The notes below the pieces were generated by a model, which was not told the DNA's origin, searched no databases, and worked only from the letters and a program-made list of their open reading frames with translations. Of a DNA stretch of 64,000 nt, positions 1 to 11,356 are shown piece after piece; within the stretch, counting starts at the first letter, position 1; the number at the start of each line of letters is the position of its first letter. The stretch comes from Oasisia sp. SBJ-2009 (lineage: Eukaryota; Annelida; Polychaeta; Sabellida; Siboglinidae), in NCBI GenBank assembly GCA_964017155.1, contig OZ024867.1, positions 13,982,220 to 14,046,219 on the forward strand. The letters run 5' to 3'. The translations under genes were made by a program, and so were the position numbers.

Positions 1-45
1 TGCTTGCCTGATTCACAAGTGACAAGATGCAGAGGTTACAGGGGT

Positions 46-339
46 GCCTGTGTAGGACTTCCCAATCCCACCTTTTGGCAAAGACATTTGTCATCACTCA
101 AATGAGATCAAATTATACAAAGTGCAGGAATCTGCTGGTTCCGCCGTAGGCGATATAAATATCCACCAGGTTGTTCAGGCTACAATCCAAGGGGTGACAA
201 GGCAAACAAAATTTAATAATCTATAATGTGCTTGATATATCAACTCAAGGGTGCAAAATGACAGAGCCCGGCATGATGAATATTTACTGGACTAAGATCA
301 AGTTGCGGGCTGCGGCCAACCAAGCAATTTAACTATAGT
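46..339. repeat. Dispersed repeat copy A, left part
   Basis: This stretch is clearly similar to 9470-9710 (shared words such as gcctgtgtag, ttttggcaaag and acaaagtgca) and, near 265-330, to 10,210-10,265 (cggcatgatga and aagatcaagttgcg). It is the left piece of an old dispersed repeat, and its right piece resumes at about 8743. The 8.4 kb in between is inserted DNA. I see no coding potential. Confidence 0.7.
332..339. other. 8-bp direct repeat flanking the composite insertion (left)
   Basis: ACTATAGT occurs here and again at 8743-8750, exactly at the outer edges of the inserted inverted-repeat block. An 8-bp target-site duplication would fit a hAT-type or similar DNA transposon. The two outer termini of the block differ (GGACCAGCC and CGGGGCGCACGG), so it is a composite and the duplication cannot be assigned to one element with certainty. 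Confidence 0.55.
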
Positions 340-799
340 GGACCAGCCAATATGTGATATAAAACTTTCATCGGCATTTTTGTTAATAGCATGAAACTAT
401 GGTAGATAGATCACTCATAGCATGTGGGAAAAGGTGTGGGTGGATGCCACCCTTGATTTTGAATTTGAAGGTCATTTTCAAGGACGAGAAAGGTCAAAAT
501 TGGTATTTTAGTTTTTTGTATTAATTTGGACCACAATCAATAGATCTATCCAATGAAGTACTTTTTTATGATCACATACTTGCATCTAACTAGTGTAATT
601 GACAAGTATACATTCACTTTACAATGTTAAAGTATAGGATAACGAAACACAAAAGTATGTTTTTCTCAAAAACACGGTTTTTAATTAAGAACTGTGTTGA
701 ACACTTCGTCGTTTTACTCTAATGTTCCCATATGCACTATGATGTCCAATAACGTGTCACATTCACTTCCTCCCATGTCTGTTGGCCAGCTGGGTTGCA

Positions 800-2960
800 G
801 CAGTCCACCCATCACACCTGCAAGCTTAGGTGCAGTTGAGGTTCTTTTTGAAGCAACGGCATCGAGCCGTTCTGCACTTAGCCTTGCATCCACAAGTGAC
901 CAGCTCTAGACACGCATCTGGAATAGGAGGCAGTCTTGTCCATACAGCTTTCAAGCAGTCTGACTCCATCATCCATGCAGATATGTCGGTGGGAGAAGGG
1001 ATGTCTATATGTTCCTGGTCTGCCTGCAGCCAGATCTTTGCTTGATAGTTGGCGCATGCGGTGTGAAGTTCCAGGGCGTCTCTGGTTGGGGGTAACATCT
1101 CCAGAACAAGCTTGCCCTTACTGAAGAGTTGGAGTCTGGCATTGTCGACGGTTTGTTGCTCAGGTGTGCCGTACAAGTGATATACAAATTGTTCAATGGT
1201 GCGAGTTCTCCATCACGACCAATCCCCTGCACGAAATGCGGAAGATTCTGAAAAGTTGTCCAGCAAGACTGCTTGCCATGGCCACTAATCGCTGACGTTG
1301 TGTCATAACCTGTTAACGCGTGGAAGTCCAGCAGATTATCCCTCAGAGGTTTTTCAAGTCTCTCAGACAGTGCATATATTGGATAGCATTTCCTCTTCTT
1401 TGCTGTTCCAGAGATCATCCACACTTCTGCTGTTTGTGCTGGTATAAAGTGGACTAGAAGCAGCATGACATCCGTATCTCTGCAGATGACCAACACTCTT
1501 TTGTATCCCTGGTTGACTGCCTCACACGAATGGAGTACCAGCCTGGTGTCCGCCTCTTCATGGTTTCCTTGAAGTTTGACTTCGCTCCTCCTTGTTGACC
1601 TCGCATTTGTAGCACACGAGAATCTGCCTCCTGTTACAAGCTCACATTGTTGTGGTAGATCAGTACCCTTTCTCACGATGATCTCGGTCAAGAACCTGGC
1701 GAGATCGGCCTTGTCCTCATCAGATGCAATAAAGTTGCTCCATACCTGTGGAAGTGGGACATTTCGTCCTTCGATGACCTTACGAATTGGCCTCTTCTTC
1801 CCCACTCGCTTTGACCTTGTCACTGCCTTGATCGATTGTTGCCCGGTGTAGCCACAAACACTACATCAACTCTTGTTGTGTGACATCTGAAGTGACTTGT
1901 GACATTGTTCAAGAATACGTCGGCATAGTCGCCAAATGTCTGACACCCATGAGGTTTCCCAAGAGATTGGATCAAGTCATGACCGTCAATCTTCACACAC
2001 GTCTTCATGTTGGCTTCTGGAATTGCCCAGGGTATAGGAATGCCATCCGCCAGACATTGATTAGCACTGACTTTTGTGTTGAGTTCGTGTCGCCTCCATG
2101 CTTGGCCAGAGACGGTGGGACTGGGGACAGCACATGCTTCAGGATACTCCCCATTTCAACTGTTCGACCCGCGGTGACAGCATTGAGTAATCGCTGCAGA
2201 TGTTTTCTGTCGGCTATGACAGTCTTTTGTACATTGTGTTTGCTAGACACGGTTGCTTTGTACAGAGTGGCAAAGGTTTTCGAGCGATGCTTCTTAAGCA
2301 CATCATGAAACCCCACAGTTTTCTCAATTAGGCGTTGCTTCACGTTGGTGATAACATGCAGTGTCCCCCGTTCTTCAGTTCTGAGGAGATCACTGACCAC
2401 GTCAGTCGGGGCAGAATCTTTGGATGCCAAAGATAACAAGGGTATGTCGCCACTTATCAAATCCATGTCTCCATCTTCTTCTTCTCTCAAAGCAGTGTTT
2501 ACTCTGAATACGTCCAAACGTGTAAGCTGTGTGATAAGCTTCTTCACGTCATCAGCATCACGCTTCATCTGGGAAGGAAGGCTGTCACTGCGGGTGAAAG
2601 TGGCCTCTTCCTCCTCATCTTCCAGGTTGAAGAGGTATCGCGTGTCCTGGGAGATTCGTGAGCGTTCGGCCCAGGTGACACAAAGCTTGTCCCTACTTTG
2701 GGCATTTCTTGTAATGCCTATGATGCCGTTCTGCATCTTGCATGGCTTGTTTATCCACTCAGTTGCCTGGTCAGCGGGAACTTGGTTGAATCGTCTTTTG
2801 GTTCTCTTCACAACGAAGTTCCCTTGCATGAACTCTGCATAGACCTATGGTGCTGTCATTTCAAGCAGTTTCATATCCGCAAGATACACAGGTCCCCATC
2901 GAGCATACTTTGTGTGGTCATAGATTGTGAGCCATGGCAACATGTTATGTATACTGACAT
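800..2960 (-). pseudogene. Broken PIN-like nuclease-pattern protein with Cys-rich (CXC-like) tail, element 1
   Basis: The protein reads from about 2950 down to 800 in three frames. The start region (MLPWLTIYDHTKYARW) and the 2829-2005 segment share one frame, interrupted by a stop at 2845-2847 that falls in a continuous alignment (...EMTAP*VYAEFMQGNF...). Frame changes follow near 2006, 1822 and 1198. After the last one, IEQFVYHLYGTPEQQ continues. The middle part has acidic clusters (EEADTRLVLHS, then CRDTDVMLLLVHF, then LLDFHALTGYDTT followed by SGHGK). This order matches the acidic metal-site layout of FEN1/XPG-type PIN nucleases; that match is my inference. The tail CGCKAKCRTARCRCFKKNLNCT is cut by a TAA near 826, after which ACRC still follows in frame. 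Similar proteins are abundant and uncharacterised in marine invertebrate genomes. Function is unknown, and this copy is dead. Confidence 0.7.
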
Positions 2961-3225
2961 ACACACAATATGTGTTTGGTTTTGAAAACAGGATAACTTG
3001 GCAATAACAGGTATGCAAACCTGTGTTGTGTTGAATTATCCTATACATCGCTGTGTAAATGCAAAGTGTAACACCTTATATCTCCGCCAATACTTGGTAT
3101 AAACGTACACTCTTTACTGATTTGTAAAGATGTACTCACATAGACTTCAAATCATCACGAAAATAAAACCCGACATTTTGACCCCAGTTTACTTTGTGAC
3201 CTTCAAAATGACCTTCATGTTCAAA
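2940..3225. repeat. Internal direct duplication in element 1 (copy 1; copy 2 at 3443-3765)
   Basis: 2940-3225 and 3443-3765 share long words (tgacatacacacaata, tgtttggttttgaaaacagg, gaattatcctatacat, accttatatctccgcc, aaatcatcacgaaaata). Copy 1 abuts the 5' end of the minus-strand gene, and copy 2 belongs to the right inverted repeat. The right end of the element has therefore been tandemly duplicated. Confidence 0.75.
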
Positions 3226-3907
3226 ATAATGGATGGTAATATCGCACACGGTTGTGTTATCTTACCAACGGTCAACGTAGCAAGAATTTGTTTGTGTTGA
3301 TTTCAACACTATCGATCGATAGAACATGGCATAGTTGGCCACTTGCGAAGCAGAGTTCTATTCTGCGGTTGTCACCTCACTTCTTAAATAATTTTCCCAC
3401 ATATTGGCTAGTTTGATTTAATCCCAAATCATGCCAAGGAACGATGTTATGTGCACTGACATACACACAATAGGTGTTTGGTTTTGAAAACAGGATAACT
3501 ATGCAATAATGGATATGCAAACAACTTTTACATACAAGAAAACAACATTTCGAGATAATCACATTTGTGTGATGAATTATCCTATACATCTCTGTGTAAA
3601 TGCAAAGTTTAATACCTTATATCTCCGCCAATACTTGTCGTAACTGTAAGATCCTTACTGAATTGTAAAGATCTACTCATATAGAGTTCAAATCATCACG
3701 AAAATAAAAACCGACATTTTGACCCCAGTTGACTTTGTGACCTTCAAAATGACCTTTAAATTCAAAATCGGGCGTGGCATCCACCTTAGTCATTTTCCGC
3801 ATACCATGTGTGACTCATCTAGCATGGATGCCCGCTATTAACAAACAATGCCGATGAAAATAATTCTAGAGCACTTTTCAATGTTTGGCTGGTCCACTAC
3901 TAGTAGT

Positions 3908-6900
3908 CGGGGCGCACGGGTCCAAATTTTGGAGGTAGTGGACACCTCGTGCTATTTTTGGTTGTCGTGTATTTTATTAAACGTCAAACCCTCCCGAACA
4001 ATATTCCAGAGGGCAACCTTCTCAAATCAGTGTACCTCACTCCGAAAATTGCGTTTATAGCCATGCCCTTAATGGCCCAGTTGTATACATTTCTCTTTCC
4101 CCATTTTTATAGTAACTGTATAACAACAAATTTAAGTGTAGTATCAAATAATCAGGAATGACGAGAACTATTATTTATGGCAATAGCTTTTTGATACGTT
4201 TATTTTTCAAGATGCCAGATACAAAACATTGGACAAAAATAACGATAAATCAGTTCGGTTTCCCAGTTGACATCACACAAAAGGAGTTATAGTTACCTTA
4301 ATATGTAATCAATATACTTGTGTAATATATCAAGATGATGTGCATTCAATTGCCCACTGAATACTGCAAAGCAATAGAAAAATAGTGCTACGTTATACGT
4401 AATCACGAGCCAAACATCTACCCAACCCCCTAAGTGTTGCGCAATCGTGACGTGACGCAAATCGGAGTAGATGTCATTGATTGTATAATTTTCGCGTTCC
4501 TTAGGGTAATATACACTATTAAAGACAGAGTACTGATGCATAATCTACTGCTGGTTATTAATGCGATGTTTGTTAAGACAACATAAAATTATGATAACAT
4601 TATTCGAAAATAAAAACATACCAAAGTGGTATTCAATCACATCTTAAAGATTGTTCTGAGTCACCTGTGTCATTCTTGTCACAGCCATTGTTTTCAACAA
4701 GAGTCCGAACAGGTATTACTCGTCTACATTTGGTATCGTTCCGTTTGCACTTGCAAGCAGCACAACGCGGCACTTGGCATTTAGCGAAAGAACAATTACA
4801 AGGGCATTTGCTGGCGACACGTAACTTGTATACCATTGTGAAAGTTCTGGTAAAGGCGGCACCGTCAAAGATACTGGTTCCAAATGTGTGGAACCCGTCT
4901 TCCAACCGATATCTAATAATTTCTCCTCCATCTTCAAGTGAGTCTCTTTCAGCACAGCTGTCAACCTCAAGCCTTACAGCCTTGACGCATCGATCCATTT
5001 GACTCAAACAAAGCTTGCGGTACCTTAGAACATTCATATTCTCCGATGGTTTCCTCAAGATTGACATTTCCCCCAATACCTTTCTGATGAAGAAGGCGTA
5101 TCAGCATGAACTTCATTGATAAGCTGCTACGTCTGCTTCTGCAGCACAGTAAGATGTTATTGAGGATGCGGTTCTTCAAATATGTTGTCACGTACCTTTT
5201 GGACTTTGCGTTGTCATTAAAATATTCCTGGAGCTCAGTTTTGCAAATATTTTTCACAGTTTCCAAAGTTTTCATGATAGTTACAGTGGCTCACTGTTTC
5301 GTGGCAATATTTAGTATGTTGCTGGAGTCTACCTTGACGGGATTGATCAAGTGCTGTTTTTATGCTTGCTTGATTGATCATTTCCTGGTTTCCATCTTCG
5401 TGGGATTGTTAGACTGCATATGGTTCATCACTTCTTTGAAATGGAATGATACCTCAGATACACAGGCTTTGTGTAATGCTACTTGGTTCGTACTTTAGCA
5501 TCCAGGGGTATTTATGTAAGCCCACTCGCACTTTCCTTCACATCTATGCTTTATGTCTGCCCATGAGCTATGTCAGAAGTGATACATTTGAATGACTTTT
5601 TTCGCACATCATATTGACCTTTCGTGAAGTACTGATATACATATGGTGTTGGGTTCTTCAGGTTGTTCATTTCCTTTAGGCACATTGGCAGCGAATAAAT
5701 GTAGTTGTGGTGACCAGCAGCAACAATAAATGGGAGCATGTTATTATACTAAACCAAATTTTCCCATTGTTCAAATGTACCCGTGCCTCCCGTAGTCATT
5801 TGTGTTCAAAACCGTTGTTAGCCGTTCCTTGCTTACACAAACCAGTTTCTATAAGGATAAGACCCCGCGTAATTTTTCCAACTGCGCCCATAGCGTTTAC
5901 AGTGAGATGGAACTACACACATGACAATAAGATGCCAATGTCATCATCAGGGGAAGCTTGCTCCCGTAGCCCATATGAAATATCGTGCAAAGCCTGATCA
6001 GCCATAACTACTGTGTGTTTCACCCCAAACTTATTGGCCAGCTTTGCTGCATTTTCTAAGCGGATCTATTTGAACAGAATGGATCATTAAACCATACATA
6101 AAGCATGTGGCTGGCACTGTTGACGCCAGTGTTGTGTAGAAAGCATTCCAACATTGATAGTGGTTGCTTCCGAGCTCTACTTTCTTTATGGATGACGAAC
6201 GGCAAAATTGCCATGCCACAATCATCAACTGAAACTATTGATCACATATAGGTTGCAAATATATAGTCCTCATCTTTACAAGTAATCTGGCTTTAAGCTT
6301 TTCGCACAAAGAAATGTAGTGTGGTTCAATTTGAGAAGGTATGGCGCTCGGCAACAAAAAGATTCAATACGTTATGATGATAACAGTGCGAAATTCTTCG
6401 TCCTTGCCGTCATCAAATTGTTATCTTTAACAATCAAAATAGCTTATGCAGACGAGACGTTACCGTTTTTTAGACATTGTCAAATATAGTGATATGTCAC
6501 ATACCATACAATTGGTAATCATAAGTGTCCGTTGTGTTTATTTTGTTAGTTTCGTATTTGTTGTCGGTAAAACACCGTATACACCAAACTAAGTTAAAAT
6601 GACTGATACGCTGCAAAACATGTCATTCAAACATGATAACATACCTCATGTATTTCAAAACAAGAATACGTTATATTTAATTTACTTATTAGACGCAACG
6701 TATTTATATATTCAAGTTATTCCAGAGATTATGTTAAAATCTAACGTCAAACCAAAATGAGGTGGAGAAGTATACACTGTATGTTGATTCTAGAACAAGT
6801 GATGTTCAAATGTATTTGACAATTTTATGGTATAAATACACCGAGAAATGAATGGGGATACCCTTGATATGTGCACTCATTATATAGCTTGAATATGTAG

Positions 6901-8036
6901 TAAGGTGACTACGGTACATTTATATGAAATCGACGACAAAACGGAAATGTTTTTCTACTTATTCTTCAATTGTTTGTTTCTCGTTGCCTTAAAATATATA
7001 CATTTTTATAATATATTTGTGGTCTGTATTCCTCTCACCATTCCGGATATATTTTGGTACAGAGACTAGCTAATTGCATTAAATAAACCATGAATATTTT
7101 ATAATTAGCCATTGTTACTTAACAGTCATTCAGACACCTTCAGGCCTGAATTGAAGTTTAATTTTCAAGTGCCGTGTTGTGTTGCTTGGCCATACGATGG
7201 GAAAGATATCAAATATGGGCGAGTAATACCTGTTTGAAGTCTTGTTGAAAAAAATAGCTATGACAAGAGTGACACAGATTACTCAGAACAATGTATAAGA
7301 TGTGATTGAGTAACACCTTGATGTGTTTTTTATTTCGAATAATGCGTGTTATCATAATTTTATATTGCCTTAACAAACATTGCATTAATAACCAGCAGTA
7401 GGGTATGCATCAGGACTGTCTTTACTAGTGTATTATTACACTAAGAAACGCGAAATTGATACAATCAATGAAATCCACTCCTATTTGCGTCACGTCTCGA
7501 TTGCGCAACACTTAGGGGGTGGGGTACATGTTCGGCTCGTGATTGCGTATAATATAGCACTATTTTACTACTGCTTTGCATAATCCAGTAGGTAAATGAA
7601 TGTACATCATTGTGATGTATTACATAAATATCTTGATTACATATTAAGGTAATTATGACTCCTGTTGTGTGATGTCAACTGCGAAACCGAACTAATTTTT
7701 CGATATATTGTCCAGTGTTTTGTACCTGGCTTCCTAATAAATAAACATATCAATACGATACTGTCATACATATTAGTTCTCGTCATTCCTGATTATTTGA
7801 TACTACACTTAAGTTTGTTGTCACACATTTACTGTGAAAATGTGGAAAGAGAAATATATGCAGCGCGGCCATTAAGAGATCACATAAGCCTGAATGTAAA
7901 TGCAATTTTCGGAGTGAGGTACACTGATTTCAGAGGGTTGCCCTCCGGAATATTATTAAGGAAGGTTTGAAGTTTAGAAAACGACAGGGCAACCAAAAAT
8001 AGCACGAGGTGTCCACTTCGACCCCCGTGCGCCCCG
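3908..8036 (-). mobile_element. Inverted-repeat DNA element 2 with about 740-bp terminal inverted repeats
   Basis: 3908-4650 is the reverse complement, with divergence, of about 7290-8036. The termini are CGGGGCGCACGG at 3908 and CCGTGCGCCCCG ending at 8036. Inner matching blocks include tagcacgaggtgtccac, gtgaggtacactgattt, gcgcaacacttaggggg and ccagcagta. The interior (4650-7290) holds a degenerate minus-strand gene related to that of element 1, and 6230-7290 shows no coding signal. The element lies directly beside element 1 (12 bp between them, actactagtagt). Confidence 0.75.
4633..6228 (-). pseudogene. Degenerate, diverged relative of the PIN-like/Cys-rich family, element 2
   Basis: Several out-of-frame minus-strand pieces line up with the element 1 family. 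At 5739-5551, MLPFIVAAGHHNYIYSLPM continues into CLKEMNNL and then VYQYF. This is the same spacing as MLPWLTIYDHTKYARWGPV, LADMKLLE and VYAEF in element 1. Around 4990-4967 there is ECSKVPQALFESNGSMRQG. At the C-terminal end, 5076-4633 in another frame has CPCNCSFAKCQVPRCAACKC, a Cys-rich tail comparable to that of element 1. At least four frame changes or stops separate the pieces. This copy is much more diverged than the element 1 copy, so it is not a recent duplicate. It has no functional protein. Confidence 0.6.
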
Positions 8037-8214
8037 ACTATGCACGAATAACAGTTGGAGCCTAAAGAATTCAAAGATAAACTGAAAAAGTAAATAAACA
8101 GCGTGTGCACGTAATTAGCCCGATTACATCACATGCCTGAGTTGCATATCACCGCCCCCTATCGATCCTGTAGGCTCCCCATTTTACTAGTTATTCCCAT
8201 ATTGTGTCAAAACA

Positions 8215-8742
8215 TTGTGTCAATCCAAAATGAGGGGTGACGTATATGTTAGTTCAAAAACATGTGATGTTCTGATAAATTTTACAATGTCGTGGTATAT
8301 AGCAACAGAGGAATGAATGGAGATCATTTTGATATGTTAACCATATATTTTGAATAAATATTAAGAGAACTACGGTAAACGTTACATGATGTCGATGACG
8401 AAACGGAAGTGTTTATTTTAACATATTGCTGAATCTATTCCCTTAAAATGTACATTTCAATAAGATATTTATTGTGTTTATGCTCCTCTGCAATACGAAT
8501 AGTTTGCCATAAAAATTAGCTTTGTAGCCCTAAACAAACTATGAGAAAAACAAATTGCAATTGTGACTAAACGGCCATTCCGGTACCCTATACGTCTGAA
8601 TTTAAGTGCGATTTTCGGAGTGAGGTACACTGATTTCAGAGGGTTGCCCTCTGGATTATTGTTAAGGAAGGTTTGAAGTTTAGAAAACAACAGGGCAACC
8701 AAAAATAGCACGAGGTGTCCACTTCGACCACCGTGCGCCCCG
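8215..8742. mobile_element. Deleted right-end fragment of an element 2-type transposon
   Basis: 8220-8560 matches 6740-7095 of element 2 in direct orientation. 8600-8742 then matches 7890-8036, including the terminus CCGTGCGCCCCG. The 790 bp lying between those two stretches in element 2 are absent. Its terminus abuts the ACTATAGT octamer at 8743-8750. Confidence 0.65.
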
Positions 8743-9470
8743 ACTATAGTGATTTTCCACTAGGTAGTCGGAAGTTTAAATGTGAACTCGTATGTTTTTT
8801 TAAAATGAATATTATTACTACACCGATGTAGTGTTTTTAAGAGAGGGGAGTGATCAATCTCGCTTGCATTTTTCCGGTCGTTAAAAACGTTCCGATGGAA
8901 GTTTCTGCGCATGCGCAATAAATATAAAATCATCACTATCCAGCGAAACGACAAAGGATATTCGGTATAAATGCCACGGGCTGTTCGTTAACTCTCCTGT
9001 GATGATTACTGTGAAGAGATTCTTAAAATGTCGTTCAATGCAATAAAATAGAACGTTTTTTTAATATAAATTACTGTCACGGATTAGGGCGCACTACAGT
9101 CACGTGATTTACGCTTGCTATCAAAATATGCCTCAAAACTTGTTTGCCTCGTGTTAATTTGCAACAAATAACTTCGCTGAGAGGTTATATACATGCTAAC
9201 GAACAACCCGTGGTATTTATGCCACAAATGCTTTGTCCTTCGCTGCAGATTGATTATTTTACATTTATTACGCATGCGCAGAAACGTCAATCGGAACGTT
9301 TATAACGCCGGACAAATGTAAGCGCCACATCGCTATATATATGCCTATAAATTAGTTTTATGAACTGAAAAAGTGTGAGGACATTTCCTATGCTGACGAC
9401 CTCAGGCCGAAGAGGGGGGGGGGGGGGGGGGGGGACGCATCCCCCTCGTCCCCCACCGATCGACGCCCAT
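8743..9470. repeat. Dispersed repeat copy A, right part
   Basis: 8745-8870 matches 10,275-10,420 of copy B (gattttc...ggtagtcgg, gtttttaagagag, ggagtgat). It is interrupted by the 438-bp foldback element and then a 21-nt G run (9414-9434), followed by ccccctcgtcccccaccgat and gacgccc, a G/C-rich motif also found at 10,480-10,520. No gene is visible. Confidence 0.6.
8874..9311. mobile_element. Foldback/MITE-like element, copy 1
   Basis: The arms of about 120 bp are inverted relative to each other. CCGGTCGTTAAAAACGTTCCG opens the left arm and cggaacgtttataacgccgg closes the right. Further inside, ctgcgcatgcgcaataaat pairs with atttattacgcatgcgcag, and ggtataaatgccacggg pairs with cccgtggtatttatgccac. 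The centre (about 200 bp) is unique, with no ORF. A second copy follows at 9720-10,205. Confidence 0.75.
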
Positions 9471-9719
9471 GCTGTGCCTGTGTAGAACTTTCCAATCCAA
9501 TATTTTGGCAAAGAAATTTGACATAACTGAAATGGGAGTAAGTTACACAAAGTGCACGAATCCGCCGCTTCTGCCGTATGATCAAGCAGACGAGGGTTGA
9601 AAGTGCAACACAAATTTCATCATTTAAAATGTGCTTGATGGCTAGAGCCTATTAATAATATCAACACAAGTTTAGAAACTGATAGAGCTTGGCAGTGGCT
9701 TACATTTTTCTGATTAGTT

Positions 9720-10205
9720 ATACACTTTCCGATCGGCCTTTCTGCGCATGCGGGACAAATTTATCATCAATGTGCATGCAGCGAAATAACAAAGCATTAT
9801 TGGTATAAATGCCACGGGCTGTTCGTTAACTCTCCTGTGATGACTACTGTGAAGAGGTGTAAAAATATTCGTTTAACAATATTACGTTTGTTTAAATCAC
9901 TATCACGAATTATGGCGCACTACAGTCACGTGAATTGCGCGTGCTATCAAAACATGCCCCAAAACTTGTTTGCCTCTTGTTAATTTACAACAAATAACTT
10001 TGCTGAGAGGTTATATACATAAATAAAATAAACTTATATAGCGCCAAATCTAGCTTAAAAACTATTCAGGGCGCTTTACATGTACATCATAACGAGCAGC
10101 ACGTAGTAGATATACCATAAATGCTTCGTCGTTTCGCTGTACGTTGATGATTTTACATTTATCGCGCATGCGCAGAAACATCAACCGGAACGTTTATAAC
10201 GCCGG
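9720..10205. mobile_element. Foldback/MITE-like element, copy 2
   Basis: It is the same element as 8874-9311 (shared words ggtataaatgccacgggctg, actacagtcacgtga, gaggttatatacat). The left tip is degraded. It carries a 68-bp insertion (10,019-10,087) that copy 1 lacks. Confidence 0.7.
10019..10087 (-). mobile_element. 5'-truncated retroposon tail inserted in foldback copy 2
   Basis: On the minus strand this reads gtaaagcgccctgaat, then ggcgctatataagttt, then an A/T tail (attttattt). That form is the widespread 3' tail of animal SINE/L2-like retroposons. It is absent from the otherwise matching foldback copy 1, so its insertion is visible directly. The flanks share only short words (acat). Confidence 0.5.
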
Positions 10206-10684
10206 AAAAATGTACACCGCAGCCCGGCATGATGATTATTTACTCAACTAAGATCAAGTTGCGCGCTATGGCCAGCCAATCAATGTATCTAGTCGATTTT
10301 CTAATGGGTGGTCGGAACTTCATTTCATATCGCGAGTTTACTGTCTAGCTAGTCCTATGTAGCGGCTTTTAAGAGAGAGGAGTGATGAGTCAGGCTATAG
10401 GCCTCGCAATTTTTCTGGACTGAAAAGTGGGGGGGGGACAATTCCTATGCTGTCCCCGGCCCCCACCCTGAAAAGTGGGGGGACGCGTCCCCCCTCCCCG
10501 TCCCCCACCGATCGACGCCCGTGCCTATAGGCCTACTACTGCCCCTGCAAAATTACTTTTATACAAGTTCATGAATAGCACACTAGGTGTCGGGTCATAC
10601 AAGATGATTTGTTCAAACAATTATTTTTGTCTGGCTCACTGGTCTATAACATATGAGTAAAACTGCCTTCTTCTTCTCCTCGCC

Positions 10685-11356
10685 GTCTTTTTCCTCTTCC
10701 TCCTCTCCCTCCCTCCCCCCCCTCCCTCCCTCCCTCCCCCTCCCCCCTCCCTCCCTCCCCCTCCCCCTCCCTCCCTCCCCCTCCCCCTCCCTCCCTCCCC
10801 CTCCCCCTCCCTTCCTCCCCCTCCCCCCTCCCTCCCTCCCCCTCCCCCCTCCCTCCCTCCCTCCCCCTCCTCCCTCCCTCCCTCCCCCTCCCCCCTCCCT
10901 CCCTCCCTCCCCCTCCTCCCTCCCTCCCTCCCCCTCCTCCCTCCCTCCCTCCCCCTCCTCCCTCCCTCCCTCCCCTCCCCCTCCCTCCCTCCCCCTCCCC
11001 CCTCCCTCCCTCCCCCTCCCCCTCCCTTCCTCCCCCTCCCTCCCTCCCCCTCCCCCCTCCCTCCCTCCCTCCCCCTCTCCTCCCTCCCTCCCCCTCCCCC
11101 CTCCCTCCCTCCCCCTCCCCCCTCCCTCCCTCCCCCTCCCCCTCCCTCCCTCCCCCTCCCCCTCCCCCTCCCTTCCTCCCCCTCCCCCCTCCCTCCCTCC
11201 CTCCCCCTCCTCCCTCCCTCCCTCCCCCTCCCCCCTCCCTCCCTCCCCCTCCCCCTCCCTTCCTCCCCCTCCCCCCTCCCCCTCCCTCCCTCCCCTCCCC
11301 CTCCCTCCCCCTCCCCCCTCCCCCTCCCCCCTCCCCCCTCCCTCCCCTCCCTCCCC
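10685..11356. repeat. Pure pyrimidine tract, (CCCTCC)-type
   Basis: About 670 bases consist almost only of C and T, built from ccctccctcc and ccccctccc words with occasional cttcct. The opposite strand is G/A only, with many runs of three to six G. Such mirror-like polypurine/polypyrimidine DNA can form H-DNA, and its C-rich and G-rich strands can form i-motif and G-quadruplex structures. Apparent Pro/Ser or Gly/Glu/Arg ORFs here are composition artefacts. Confidence 0.9.

Larger units (their letters stand above)
340..3895 (-). mobile_element. Inverted-repeat DNA element 1 carrying a PIN-like/Cys-rich ORF
   Basis: The left end (about 340-690) is the diverged reverse complement of the right end (about 3500-3895). 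The terminal word GGACCAGCC at 340 pairs with GGCTGGTCC at 3887-3895. Further inside, gttaatagc pairs with gctattaac, and the ggtggatgccac and aaggtcattttc blocks also pair. Between the inverted repeats lies one broken minus-strand gene (800-2960). I cannot name the transposon superfamily. No DDE transposase is visible, so the PIN-like gene is the only candidate for an element-encoded protein. Confidence 0.65.
9462..10530. repeat. Dispersed repeat copy B (without the 8.4-kb insertion)
   Basis: This copy runs without the inserted block: 9470-9710 matches 46-290, 10,210-10,275 matches 265-330, and 10,275-10,420 matches 8745-8870. It provides the apparent empty site (around ctagtcgattttc, near 10,271-10,285) for the ACTATAGT-flanked block. 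It contains a foldback copy and ends in a G-rich/C-rich inverted motif (10,425-10,515). Confidence 0.65.
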
